Shown here in pieces: positions 1 to 5,027 of a DNA stretch of 7,258 nucleotides (position 1 is its first letter; the number at the start of each line of letters is the position of its first letter). Position numbers and translations under genes: made by a program. The stretch is from contig CALBPH010000297.1 in NCBI GenBank assembly GCA_937899365.1, positions 1 to 7,258 of the forward strand, read 5' to 3'. The DNA is from an uncultured Leptolyngbya sp. (GTDB lineage Bacteria > Cyanobacteriota > Cyanobacteriia > Phormidesmidales > Phormidesmidaceae). The notes under the pieces were generated by a model. It was not told where the DNA came from. It ran no database searches and was given only the letters and a program-made list of their open reading frames with translations.

Positions 1-211
1 TGGCATCCACCGCCAGGGCCAGCTCGTTATACTGCCCTTCAAACATGAGGTGCAGTGTCTGGAACATGGGTCCGGTCACATTCCAGTGGAAGTTGTGGGT
101 TTTGAGATAAAGCGTGTAGGTATCGGCTAGCGTGCGGGATAGACCGTCGGCGATGGCCTGACGGTGAGTGTCACTGATACCAATGTTGATCGGGGGGGCT
201 GAAGTGGCCAT
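1..211 (-). CDS. dps: Dps-family ferritin-like protein (5' part only)
   Basis: Reading the minus strand from the ATG at 211-209 gives 70 codons before the window edge; the C-terminal half of this usually 150-190 residue protein lies outside. The segment THNFHWNVTGPMF (residues 38-50) followed by LHLMFEGQYNELALAVD is the signature of the Dps family. Dps proteins are twelve-subunit cages that oxidise and store iron with peroxide and protect DNA in the cytoplasm. By alignment with E. coli Dps from memory, His42, His54, Glu58 and Asp69 fall where ferroxidase ligands His51, His63, Asp67 and Asp78 sit, so the centre looks intact as far as it can be seen. GGAG lies about 8 bases before the ATG and supports this start. 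The gene is divergent from the spoIID-like gene. Cyanobacteria carry several Dps types, and the subtype cannot be assigned from this fragment. Confidence 0.93.
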   Translation of the reverse strand, partial: MATSAPPINIGISDTHRQAIADGLSRTLADTYTLYLKTHNFHWNVTGPMFQTLHLMFEGQYNELALAVDA

Positions 212-284
212 ATGGGCAGTCTCCTGACACGTATTTACTGAAGGGCTGGGTTAAAAAAGTATCTGACAAAACGCAAACATAGCG

Positions 285-325
285 ATCATAGACCGCAAAT
301 TTGGTTAGTGGTGTATCGCACTAAC
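285..325 (-). promoter_or_regulatory. Candidate dps promoter with overlapping inverted-repeat operator
   Basis: On the minus strand TATGAT (285-290) matches the -10 consensus at five of six positions and would start transcription roughly 65 bases before the dps ATG. No good -35 hexamer lies 17 bases upstream. Instead the region is covered by the inverted repeat GTTAGTG (304-310) and CACTAAC (319-325), perfect 7-base arms with an 8-base spacer. A symmetric site over the -35 position is a common place for a repressor or activator. The arms do not match a Fur or NtcA site that I recognise. The repeat is directly visible; its role is inference. Confidence 0.28.
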
Positions 326-423
326 TTCTTAATCATACTCATAACGACTTCGACTTGCAATATTTTTTTATGGGATGTTGCGGTGTCAATGCTGGTTGGT
401 TAGCCCCCATCCCCACACCAGGC

Positions 424-447
424 TCTGTGACTAATTCTGTGATTAAT
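424..447. repeat. 12-base tandem direct repeat upstream of the spoIID-like gene
   Basis: TCTGTGACTAAT (424-435) is followed without a gap by TCTGTGATTAAT (436-447), eleven of twelve bases identical. The pair ends about 95 bases before the spoIID-like start. Head-to-tail half-sites near one helical turn apart are typical of OmpR/PhoB-type response regulators, but the sequence fits no cyanobacterial consensus I know, so chance duplication remains possible. Confidence 0.35.
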
Positions 448-541
448 GAGCCGAGAGAAACAGGGGTAAAGCTCCCACAAATTGCCTACGCAGTTAACCG
501 GGGTTTGGGCTATGGTTTGAGGGGTTAATTTAGATTGGCGT

Positions 542-2275
542 ATGTTTCTAACGGGTGGTTGGCTAGTAAAGCGTTCGAGAGCTGTTGCCATAGCTGTAGG
601 ATTGCTGGCGATGATTCCTGCGGGTGTTTTGGCCCAGACGCCGCTCAATCCAGAAATCCAGATTGGGCTGATTCAGCGATTTGGCGATGAGGAGAAGGAC
701 AAGCTTGTCCTGACGCCCCTAACCGGTGACACCCTGACGGTTAATTTTGAAACCGGCGGTCAGCCCCAGACGCTTACCACCCAGGAGCTGACTATTTTGA
801 TTGGGATGGAGCCCCTACCCCAGCCTGTTTTGCAAGAATGGGTGGTGTTGAGCAGCCACCGCAGTTTTGAAAGCGCAGAAGAAAGTGCAAATCAATGGAA
901 AGCGCGGGGAATTGCTACGGAGCTAGCCCAGCCTAGTAGCTGGCAGGTATGGGCTAAACGTGAGGATTACAACACGCCGCTGTTGCGTCGATTGCTGCTG
1001 GCAAGTTTGCATGAGGCCGGTCATGGCAATACGTTTATCGATAGCCGGGTGCTGACGGAAACCCCCAGGGCCGCGTTTATTGCTGATGGCTATCGCTACA
1101 ATCGCCAGCAGTTTAGAATTACTAGCGCCAATCGTCGGGTGCAAATTGCTGAAAATGGCGGTTCTAAAAAGCTGTTTGGCGGTGATTTTAAGCTACAGCC
1201 TAATGCCTATGGCACCTATACCCTGGTCAACCAGGTGCCGATTGAACTGTATCTGCGTGGTGTGGTGCCCCATGAAATTGGCCCCAGTGCGCCCCAGTCT
1301 GCTGTTGAGGCCCAGGCTGTTTTGGCGAGAACCTATGCCCTGCGAAATTTGCGGCGGTTTGCCATTGATAACTATGAGCTGTGTGCTGATACCCAATGCC
1401 AGGTGTATCGCGGGTTGAGCTGTACGGTGCAGCGGGCAGATCGTGCGATCGCAACTACCCAGGGCGAAGTGCTCACCTACGAGGGCGAACTGATCGATGC
1501 CCTATACTCATCCACCACCGGTGGCATCACCGCTCGCTTTAGTGATGTGTGGAACGGGTTTGACCGCCCCTATCTACAGCCGGTGGTGGATTCCCTAGCG
1601 GTTACTTGGGATCTCGCCGCGCGCCCCCTGTCGGACGAAGCTAACTTCCGCTCGTTTATCAACCTACAAAACCGTTTTAATGAAGACGACTGGCCCACCT
1701 TTCGTTGGAAACGTTCCGGTACCTTAGAGGAAATTACCACCGGAGTTAAGGAGTATTTGACCAACCGCCAAAACCCCTTAGCAAATCTGAAAGCCGTCAC
1801 CGGTCTCACCGTTACCGAACGCTCCGACGCGGGACGGGTACAAACCTTACTGGTGAATACAGACGTCGGTGATTTTGAACTCCACAAAAACGAAGTGGTC
1901 AGCGCCCTGATTCCGCCGCGCAGCCAGCTCTTTTACCTGGAGCCTATGTATCAAACCAAGGAAAATGAGAAGGCCGATGCTCCAGCCGCAGACAGCGCTG
2001 CTGCCAAGCAAACCCCACCTGTCCTCAAAGGCTATACCTTTGTTGGCGGTGGCTTTGGCCACGGTGTTGGCATGAGCCAAACCGGCTCCTATCGTTTGGG
2101 GGAAAGCGGCTGGCCCTACCAGCGCATTTTGCAGTTTTACTATCCCAACACCCAGCTGCTCCCCATCACCAACGACATCGTATTGTGGCAGGAGCCTGAG
2201 ACCGCCCCCGCTGAGGCCGCCGAGCCCGCAGCCCCCGTTGCGCCAGAGGACGATCCGGCATTTTCACTTCCCTAG
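542..2275 (+). CDS. spoIID-like: Secreted SpoIID/LytB-domain protein, probable peptidoglycan lytic transglycosylase
   Basis: A 577-residue protein. Residues 11-31 form a basic-then-hydrophobic signal peptide with a likely cut after VLA31, so it should act in the periplasm or outer layers. Residues 100-160 (WVVLSSHRSFESAEES... to LHEAG) resemble a SPOR domain in hydrophobic pattern. The SpoIID core covers about 220-540: LRGVVPHEIG (239-247) with Glu245 at the position of the catalytic Glu of B. subtilis SpoIID, the CADTQCQVYRG stretch with Cys281 and Cys286 where SpoIID proteins bind zinc, the STTGG motif (324-328), DVWNG, and GFGHGVGMSQTGSYRLGESG (504-523). A Glu/Ala/Pro-rich tail follows (about 550-570). 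SpoIID cleaves glycan strands lacking stem peptides during spore engulfment; cyanobacteria do not sporulate, so a role in wall turnover, division or remodelling is inferred. No clear Shine-Dalgarno precedes the ATG, but the signal peptide fits this start. Confidence 0.88.
   Translation: MFLTGGWLVKRSRAVAIAVGLLAMIPAGVLAQTPLNPEIQIGLIQRFGDEEKDKLVLTPLTGDTLTVNFETGGQPQTLTTQELTILIGMEPLPQPVLQEWVVLSSHRSFESAEESANQWKARGIATELAQPSSWQVWAKREDYNTPLLRRLLLASLHEAGHGNTFIDSRVLTETPRAAFIADGYRYNRQQFRITSANRRVQIAENGGSKKLFGGDFKLQPNAYGTYTLVNQVPIELYLRGVVPHEIGPSAPQSAVEAQAVLARTYALRNLRRFAIDNYELCADTQCQVYRGLSCTVQRADRAIATTQGEVLTYEGELIDALYSSTTGGITARFSDVWNGFDRPYLQPVVDSLAVTWDLAARPLSDEANFRSFINLQNRFNEDDWPTFRWKRSGTLEEITTGVKEYLTNRQNPLANLKAVTGLTVTERSDAGRVQTLLVNTDVGDFELHKNEVVSALIPPRSQLFYLEPMYQTKENEKADAPAADSAAAKQTPPVLKGYTFVGGGFGHGVGMSQTGSYRLGESGWPYQRILQFYYPNTQLLPITNDIVLWQEPETAPAEAAEPAAPVAPEDDPAFSLP
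1445..1452. repeat. HIP1 octamer GCGATCGC
   Basis: Exact copy of the highly iterated palindrome common in many cyanobacterial genomes, here inside the spoIID-like gene in the extended form TGCGATCGCA. Confidence 0.9.
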
Positions 2276-2310
2276 GCAGACTTGCGTCAAGGGTTCCGTG
2301 CTCCATCCTA

Positions 2311-2356
2311 AAAAATAGCCCCCTCCTTACCCATGGGTAAGGAGGGGGCTATTTTT
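2311..2356. terminator. Bidirectional Rho-independent terminator (perfect 46-bp palindrome)
   Basis: Every base of 2311-2356 pairs with its mirror position around the centre 2333/2334. The arms run from AAAAATAGCCCCCTCC to GGAGGGGGCTATTTTT, with a GC-rich core and A/T tracts at both ends, so the RNA from either strand forms a stem followed by U residues. It lies 36 bases after the spoIID-like stop and 57 bases beyond the petF stop, between convergent genes, exactly where a shared terminator is needed. Confidence 0.88.
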
Positions 2357-2381
2357 GCTAGCGGGCTAACCTTGAGGTCAG

Positions 2382-2397
2382 GCCACTGGCCAGTGGC
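2382..2397. repeat. 16-bp perfect palindrome GCCACTGGCCAGTGGC
   Basis: The two 8-base halves are exact reverse complements around 2389/2390. It lies 16 bases past the petF stop codon, between it and the large terminator palindrome. It has no T tract on either side, so it is not a terminator by itself. It could be a processing or stabilising hairpin at the petF mRNA 3' end, or a genome-wide repeated palindrome. Confidence 0.45.
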
Positions 2398-2412
2398 TAA
2401 CAGGGCAAAAGC

Positions 2413-2712
2413 TTAGTAAAGAGCTTCTTCCTGGTGAGTAGTAACAGTACAGTCAGAAGTGGGGTAAGCCACACAGGTCAGAACGTAACCAGCTTCGATC
2501 TGATCATCATCCAAGAAGGACTGGTCAGACTGGTCGATGGTGCCAGACTCAATCTTGCCTGCGCAAGTGGAGCAAGCGCCTGCGCGACAGGAGTAGGGAA
2601 GATCAATACCCTGCTCTTCAGCCGCGTCAAGAATGTACTCATCTTCAGCTACGTCAATCGTAGTGTTCAGACCTTCAGCTTCATTGACCAAAGTAACCTT
2701 AAAGGTTGCCAT
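2413..2712 (-). CDS. petF: Plant-type [2Fe-2S] ferredoxin I
   Basis: A 99-residue protein, the standard length for photosynthetic ferredoxin. It carries PYSCRAGACSTCAGK, with Cys42, Cys47 and Cys50 as cluster ligands, and Cys80 in VLTCVAYPTSDC as the fourth; the ligand set is complete. Other family marks are the acidic surface, the SFLDDDQIEAGY segment and the C-terminal EEALY. It carries electrons in the cytoplasm from photosystem I to ferredoxin-NADP reductase, nitrate and nitrite reductases, thioredoxin reductase, heme oxygenase and bilin reductases. AGAGGA (2720-2725) sits 7 bases before the ATG and fixes the start. The gene is monocistronic by layout: a terminator follows and a long leader precedes it. 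It is divergent from bvdR. Only its number among ferredoxin paralogues is uncertain. Confidence 0.97.
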   Translation of the reverse strand: MATFKVTLVNEAEGLNTTIDVAEDEYILDAAEEQGIDLPYSCRAGACSTCAGKIESGTIDQSDQSFLDDDQIEAGYVLTCVAYPTSDCTVTTHQEEALY

Positions 2713-2737
2713 GTTAATATCCTCTACTATTGCAGTG

Positions 2738-2752
2738 ATTGTAATCTGTCAA
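2738..2752 (-). promoter_or_regulatory. Candidate petF promoter elements
   Basis: On the minus strand a perfect TTGACA lies at 2752-2747 and TACAAT (five of six to TATAAT) at 2743-2738. They are only 3 bases apart, so they cannot be one promoter. TACAAT used as -10 would give a leader of about 20 bases but has no good -35. TTGACA used as -35 would pair with the weak TAGTAG at 2729-2724 and start transcription almost on the ribosome binding site. The first reading is more plausible. Transcripts from further upstream are also possible. Confidence 0.3.
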
Positions 2753-2817
2753 CTCTTAATAGTTCCTATAAAGTCCTTAATAGGGAAGCTATCAGATCAA
2801 CATCAGTTCTGATACTA

Positions 2818-2850
2818 CGAGAAAACCCTAATGCTTCGCTACTTTTCTCG
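2818..2850 (-). promoter_or_regulatory. Nested hairpin upstream of petF
   Basis: CGAGAAAA (2818-2825) and TTTTCTCG (2843-2850) are exact reverse complements separated by 17 bases. Inside the loop, minus-strand GCGAAGC (2839-2833) can itself form a very tight mini-hairpin. The element sits about 105 bases before the petF start and about 75 bases after the stop of the possible small ORF. It could be a leader structure, an end signal for an upstream RNA, or a protein site. Not a classic terminator: the stem is half A-T and no clean U tract follows outside it. Confidence 0.35.
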
Positions 2851-2926
2851 CAGATGGTTGAATGGTATTCGTAATCAAACTAAAGCTTTTCCCACGGTTT
2901 TACTTATGGATCTCAGCGCCTGGATA

Positions 2927-3019
2927 TTAACGGATCACCGGAAAATGCTCTCCAGACAGTAAATACAGAGCTTTGGCAGCCATGACACGCATTCCACCAC
3001 ACCCTAAACAAGTTATCAT
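2927..3019 (-). CDS. Possible small protein of 30 residues upstream of petF
   Basis: Minus-strand ORF from ATG (3019-3017) to TAA (2929-2927). The product begins MITCLGCGGMRVMAAKALYL and ends in SGEHFPVIR, with a CxxC pair (Cys4, Cys7). I do not recognise the family. In its favour: the ORF sits in a locally GC-richer patch of an otherwise AT-rich intergenic region, and the residue composition looks protein-like. Against it: only a weak purine-rich stretch (AAAAGA, about 7-12 bases upstream) could serve as ribosome binding site, and an ORF this short is easily produced by chance. It could be an upstream peptide, a conserved micro-protein or the remnant of a lost gene. Confidence 0.28.
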   Translation of the reverse strand: MITCLGCGGMRVMAAKALYLLSGEHFPVIR

Positions 3020-3142
3020 TAATTAATCTTTTCATTAAAAAAACTTATATTGTATTTTATCTATGGATTATTGATAGTTAATCTCAATTTAGTCTAGGTT
3101 TCTCTTATTAAAAAGGTTGTCTATATCACCCTTGCCTTTGTA

Positions 3143-3154
3143 GGCTAATTAGCC
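3143..3154. promoter_or_regulatory. 12-bp palindrome GGCTAATTAGCC upstream of bvdR
   Basis: A perfect self-complementary 12-mer about 80 bases before the bvdR ATG. Size, symmetry and location suit a dimeric regulator, but no matching known site comes to mind. The palindrome is directly seen; the operator role is inference. Confidence 0.27.
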
Positions 3155-3232
3155 GCTTTAATAATCAGACCAATACATCTAAATCATGGTCTTTCTTTTA
3201 ACAGCACGTCGTTGTCCAATCAACCACAATCA

Positions 3233-4198
3233 ATGACAATTTATGCTGCCATAGTTGGGACCGGATTTGCGGCCCGTAAACGAGCTGAAGCCCTGCGGAA
3301 AATTCCCCAGGTTCAGCTGATTGCCGTGGCTAGTCGTAGCCTTGAGCGGGCCCAGGCTTTTGGGGCAGAGCACCAGGTGGTGGCGGTTAGCATTGAGGCC
3401 CTGTGGCAGATTCAACAGCTAGATCTGGTGTTTGTGGGTACCGTCAATGCCAGTCATGGTGTGTTGGTGCAGCAGGCCCTGGAACACCAAAAGCACGTTG
3501 TGGTTGAATATCCGCTGGCGCTAACTGTGGCTGAAGCGACTCAGTTAATAGCGCTGGCCCGTAAACGTCAGCGACTGCTGCATGTGGAGCACATTGAGCT
3601 GATTGGCGGTCTGCACCTGGCGATGAAGCAGCATCTGGCTGCTATCGGTCAGCCCCACTACGTTAACTACCGCACCTTTGCCCCCAAGCAGCCTGCACCC
3701 AAAAAGTGGAGTTACTGCCCAGAGCTTGTGGGTTTTCCCTTGATGGCCGCCCTCTCTCGAATCCAGCGGCTCACAGACCTGCTAGGTCCGGTGGCCCACG
3801 TCACCTGTCAGGGAACGATGCAGCTAGACTCGGCTTACTTCCGCAGCTGTCTCTACAGCGCCCAACTGCGGTTCTGTCAGGGCACGTTGGCTGAGCTTAC
3901 CTACGGCAAAGGCGAAGGTCTGTGGCAGCGTAGCCGTTATATAGAAATTAGGGGCGCCGAAGGTTGCCTGAGCTTTGATGGTAACCAGGGGTGCCTAGTG
4001 ACCGCAGCCGGAGAGCACGGTCTGGCTGCGGCTCCCCGCCAAGGGCTATTTCAAAAGGACACCCATTGGGTGGTGGAGCATTTGCTCACGGGTAAACCCT
4101 TGTATGTACAACCCGAGGAAAGCCTCTACTCACTGCGAGTGGCGGCCGCAATGCAGCAGTCGGTGGAATCGGGGCAGCGGGTCACGGTGGGGGAGTGA
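3233..4198 (+). CDS. bvdR: Biliverdin reductase (Gfo/Idh/MocA fold, cyanobacterial type)
   Basis: Reduces biliverdin IX-alpha to bilirubin with NAD(P)H in the cytoplasm. Counting from this ATG (321 residues), the Rossmann motif is AIVGTGFAA (6-14). EYP (92-94) stands where most Gfo/Idh proteins have EKP, as in Synechocystis BvdR. LLHVEHIELIGG (115-126), GFPLMAALSRIQRLTDLLG (167-185) and the C-terminal GLFQKDT...LLTGKPLYV match the Synechocystis enzyme closely, as recalled. Arg176 aligns with Arg185, reported as important for substrate reduction in that enzyme. The start is uncertain: an in-frame TTG at 3212 adds seven residues and gives 328, the Synechocystis length, but neither start has a Shine-Dalgarno, so ATG was preferred. 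In Synechocystis, loss of bvdR impairs phycobilisome formation. The gene is divergent from petF and converges with comB 20 bases away. Confidence 0.92.
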   Translation: MTIYAAIVGTGFAARKRAEALRKIPQVQLIAVASRSLERAQAFGAEHQVVAVSIEALWQIQQLDLVFVGTVNASHGVLVQQALEHQKHVVVEYPLALTVAEATQLIALARKRQRLLHVEHIELIGGLHLAMKQHLAAIGQPHYVNYRTFAPKQPAPKKWSYCPELVGFPLMAALSRIQRLTDLLGPVAHVTCQGTMQLDSAYFRSCLYSAQLRFCQGTLAELTYGKGEGLWQRSRYIEIRGAEGCLSFDGNQGCLVTAAGEHGLAAAPRQGLFQKDTHWVVEHLLTGKPLYVQPEESLYSLRVAAAMQQSVESGQRVTVGE

Positions 4199-4218
4199 GT
4201 TAATGTGCCGTGGTGGAT

Positions 4219-4953
4219 TTAGGGATTGATCAGGACCCCAGGACTTTCCTGCTCTGGCACAATGTCCATCACATCCAGTTGGGCACAGTATTCAAGATCG
4301 GCGGTGTTGTTAAGACGCAGCAGCCGCTGACCGTGGGTGGCTACGTGCATTAGTTCAAGCATGCGATCTTTCCATTGATCGTAGAGGGCGACGGCGGCGA
4401 CGGCGGAGTCATTGTCGGTGCAGTCTACAAAGCTATGGCCGGTTTTGGCCATGAGGCTGTGGATAATGGCGCCGGCACACACCGTATCTTCTAAGGAGTT
4501 AGTGCCTTCCCAGCCGGACCCCACCAGCCAGACCGTCTCGGGCTGCTTGGCTAAAAGTTTGTCGACTACGGCACGACGTGTTGTCAGCGCTGCGGTCATC
4601 ACTAGGGGTACCGCTTGAATGCGCTCTAGACAGCGGGTGCCATTGGTGGTGCTCATAAATAAACGTCGACCAGCCGTGCGCTCGGGGGAATGGTCACGGG
4701 GAGAATTACCTAGGTCAAATCCGTCTACCCGCTGACCGCCACGCTCTCCTGCTAAGATTCGTTTTTCAGACGGCCATTGCTCACTGGCTTGGACCAGCTT
4801 ATTTAGGTCACTGAAGGCTTCAATGGCTTCGGCACCGGCGGCAAATGCAGCTGCCATGGTGGTGGTGGCCCTGAGGACGTCAATTGCGATCGCACAGTCG
4901 GGGAGGCTATCAACCGGTGCTTCTTCCGGTGTGTGATAAACGGATAATTTCAC
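4219..4953 (-). CDS. comB: ComB-family 2-phosphosulfolactate phosphatase-like protein
   Basis: A 244-residue protein, full length for PF04029. Family motifs are AIDVLRATTT (23-32), LAGERGG (67-73), GFDLGNSP (78-85), STTNGTRCLE (101-110), VGSGWEGTNSLEDTVCAG (144-161) and CTDNDSA (178-184). Archaeal ComB is a Mg-dependent phosphatase releasing sulfolactate in coenzyme M synthesis; it is reported to accept other 2-hydroxyacid phosphates. Cyanobacteria are not known to make coenzyme M and no comA or comC is here, so the true substrate is open. The start is GTG (4953-4951) with no clear Shine-Dalgarno, chosen because MKLSVYHTPE is the usual N-terminus of cyanobacterial members. It lies 74 bases downstream of glcE on the same strand and may be co-transcribed, though a -10-like TAGAAT at 4987-4982 could give it its own promoter. 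Confidence 0.9.
   Translation of the reverse strand: MKLSVYHTPEEAPVDSLPDCAIAIDVLRATTTMAAAFAAGAEAIEAFSDLNKLVQASEQWPSEKRILAGERGGQRVDGFDLGNSPRDHSPERTAGRRLFMSTTNGTRCLERIQAVPLVMTAALTTRRAVVDKLLAKQPETVWLVGSGWEGTNSLEDTVCAGAIIHSLMAKTGHSFVDCTDNDSAVAAVALYDQWKDRMLELMHVATHGQRLLRLNNTADLEYCAQLDVMDIVPEQESPGVLINP
4886..4893. repeat. HIP1 octamer GCGATCGC
   Basis: Exact copy inside comB, again flanked as TGCGATCGCA; on the minus strand it codes part of the conserved AIAIDVLR segment. Confidence 0.9.
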
Positions 4954-4981
4954 AAAAATTTAGGATCGAACAGACCTGACC

Positions 4982-5015
4982 ATTCTATGCGGGAACGTAC
5001 GCAAAGTTTAAACTT
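4982..5015 (-). promoter_or_regulatory. Possible comB promoter region with palindrome AAGTTTAAACTT
   Basis: The 74-base gap between glcE and comB contains a perfect 12-bp palindrome (5004-5015) and, downstream on the minus strand, TAGAAT (4987-4982), five of six to the -10 consensus. A good -35 hexamer is absent, which would fit activator dependence with the palindrome upstream. No T-rich terminator follows glcE. Weak evidence; read-through from glcE is equally likely. Confidence 0.22.
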
Positions 5016-5027
5016 CGATCTGTCTTA

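Larger units (their letters stand above)
212..541. other. Divergent intergenic region between dps and the spoIID-like gene
   Basis: These 330 bases hold the upstream regions of both divergent genes. I see no RNA gene and no convincing protein gene; a 52-codon plus-strand ORF at 370-528 lacks a ribosome binding site and is not accepted. The dps side has a -10-like hexamer and an inverted repeat. The spoIID side has a 12-base tandem repeat and a T-rich tract at 361-369. No strong promoter for the plus-strand gene could be recognised. Confidence 0.6.
2713..3232. other. Long AT-rich divergent intergenic region between petF and bvdR
   Basis: About 520 bases, clearly more AT-rich than the flanking genes, mainly at 3003-3120. 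It holds petF promoter candidates, a hairpin at 2818-2850, a possible minus-strand small ORF at 2927-3019 in a locally GC-richer patch, and a perfect 12-bp palindrome at 3143-3154. A 146-codon plus-strand frame starting at 2434 runs through petF into this region and is treated as a shadow of petF. No tRNA or known riboswitch fold was recognised. No convincing bvdR promoter stands out; TTGATA at about 3071-3076 is a -35-like hexamer without a good -10 at the expected distance. Confidence 0.55.

Noticed and set aside
370..528. Plus-strand 52-codon ORF ending 13 bases before the spoIID-like start
   Set aside because: No ribosome binding site (preceded by a T tract), no recognisable family, and it contains the tandem repeat at 424-447; likely chance.
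400..648. Minus-strand 82-codon ORF
   Set aside because: Half of it is antisense to the signal-peptide region of the spoIID-like gene, and the rest lies in the intergenic region with no supporting signal.
2434..2874. Plus-strand 146-codon ORF across petF
   Set aside because: Antisense to petF for most of its length; the extension into AT-rich leader DNA is low in protein character.
2906..2962. Plus-strand 18-codon ORF (MDLSAWILTDHRKMLSRQ)
   Set aside because: Very short, no ribosome binding site, and it overlaps the more plausible minus-strand small ORF.
4973..5020. Inverted repeat GATCGAA/TTCGATC around the glcE-comB gap
   Set aside because: Seven-base arms separated by 34 bases, easily explained by chance.
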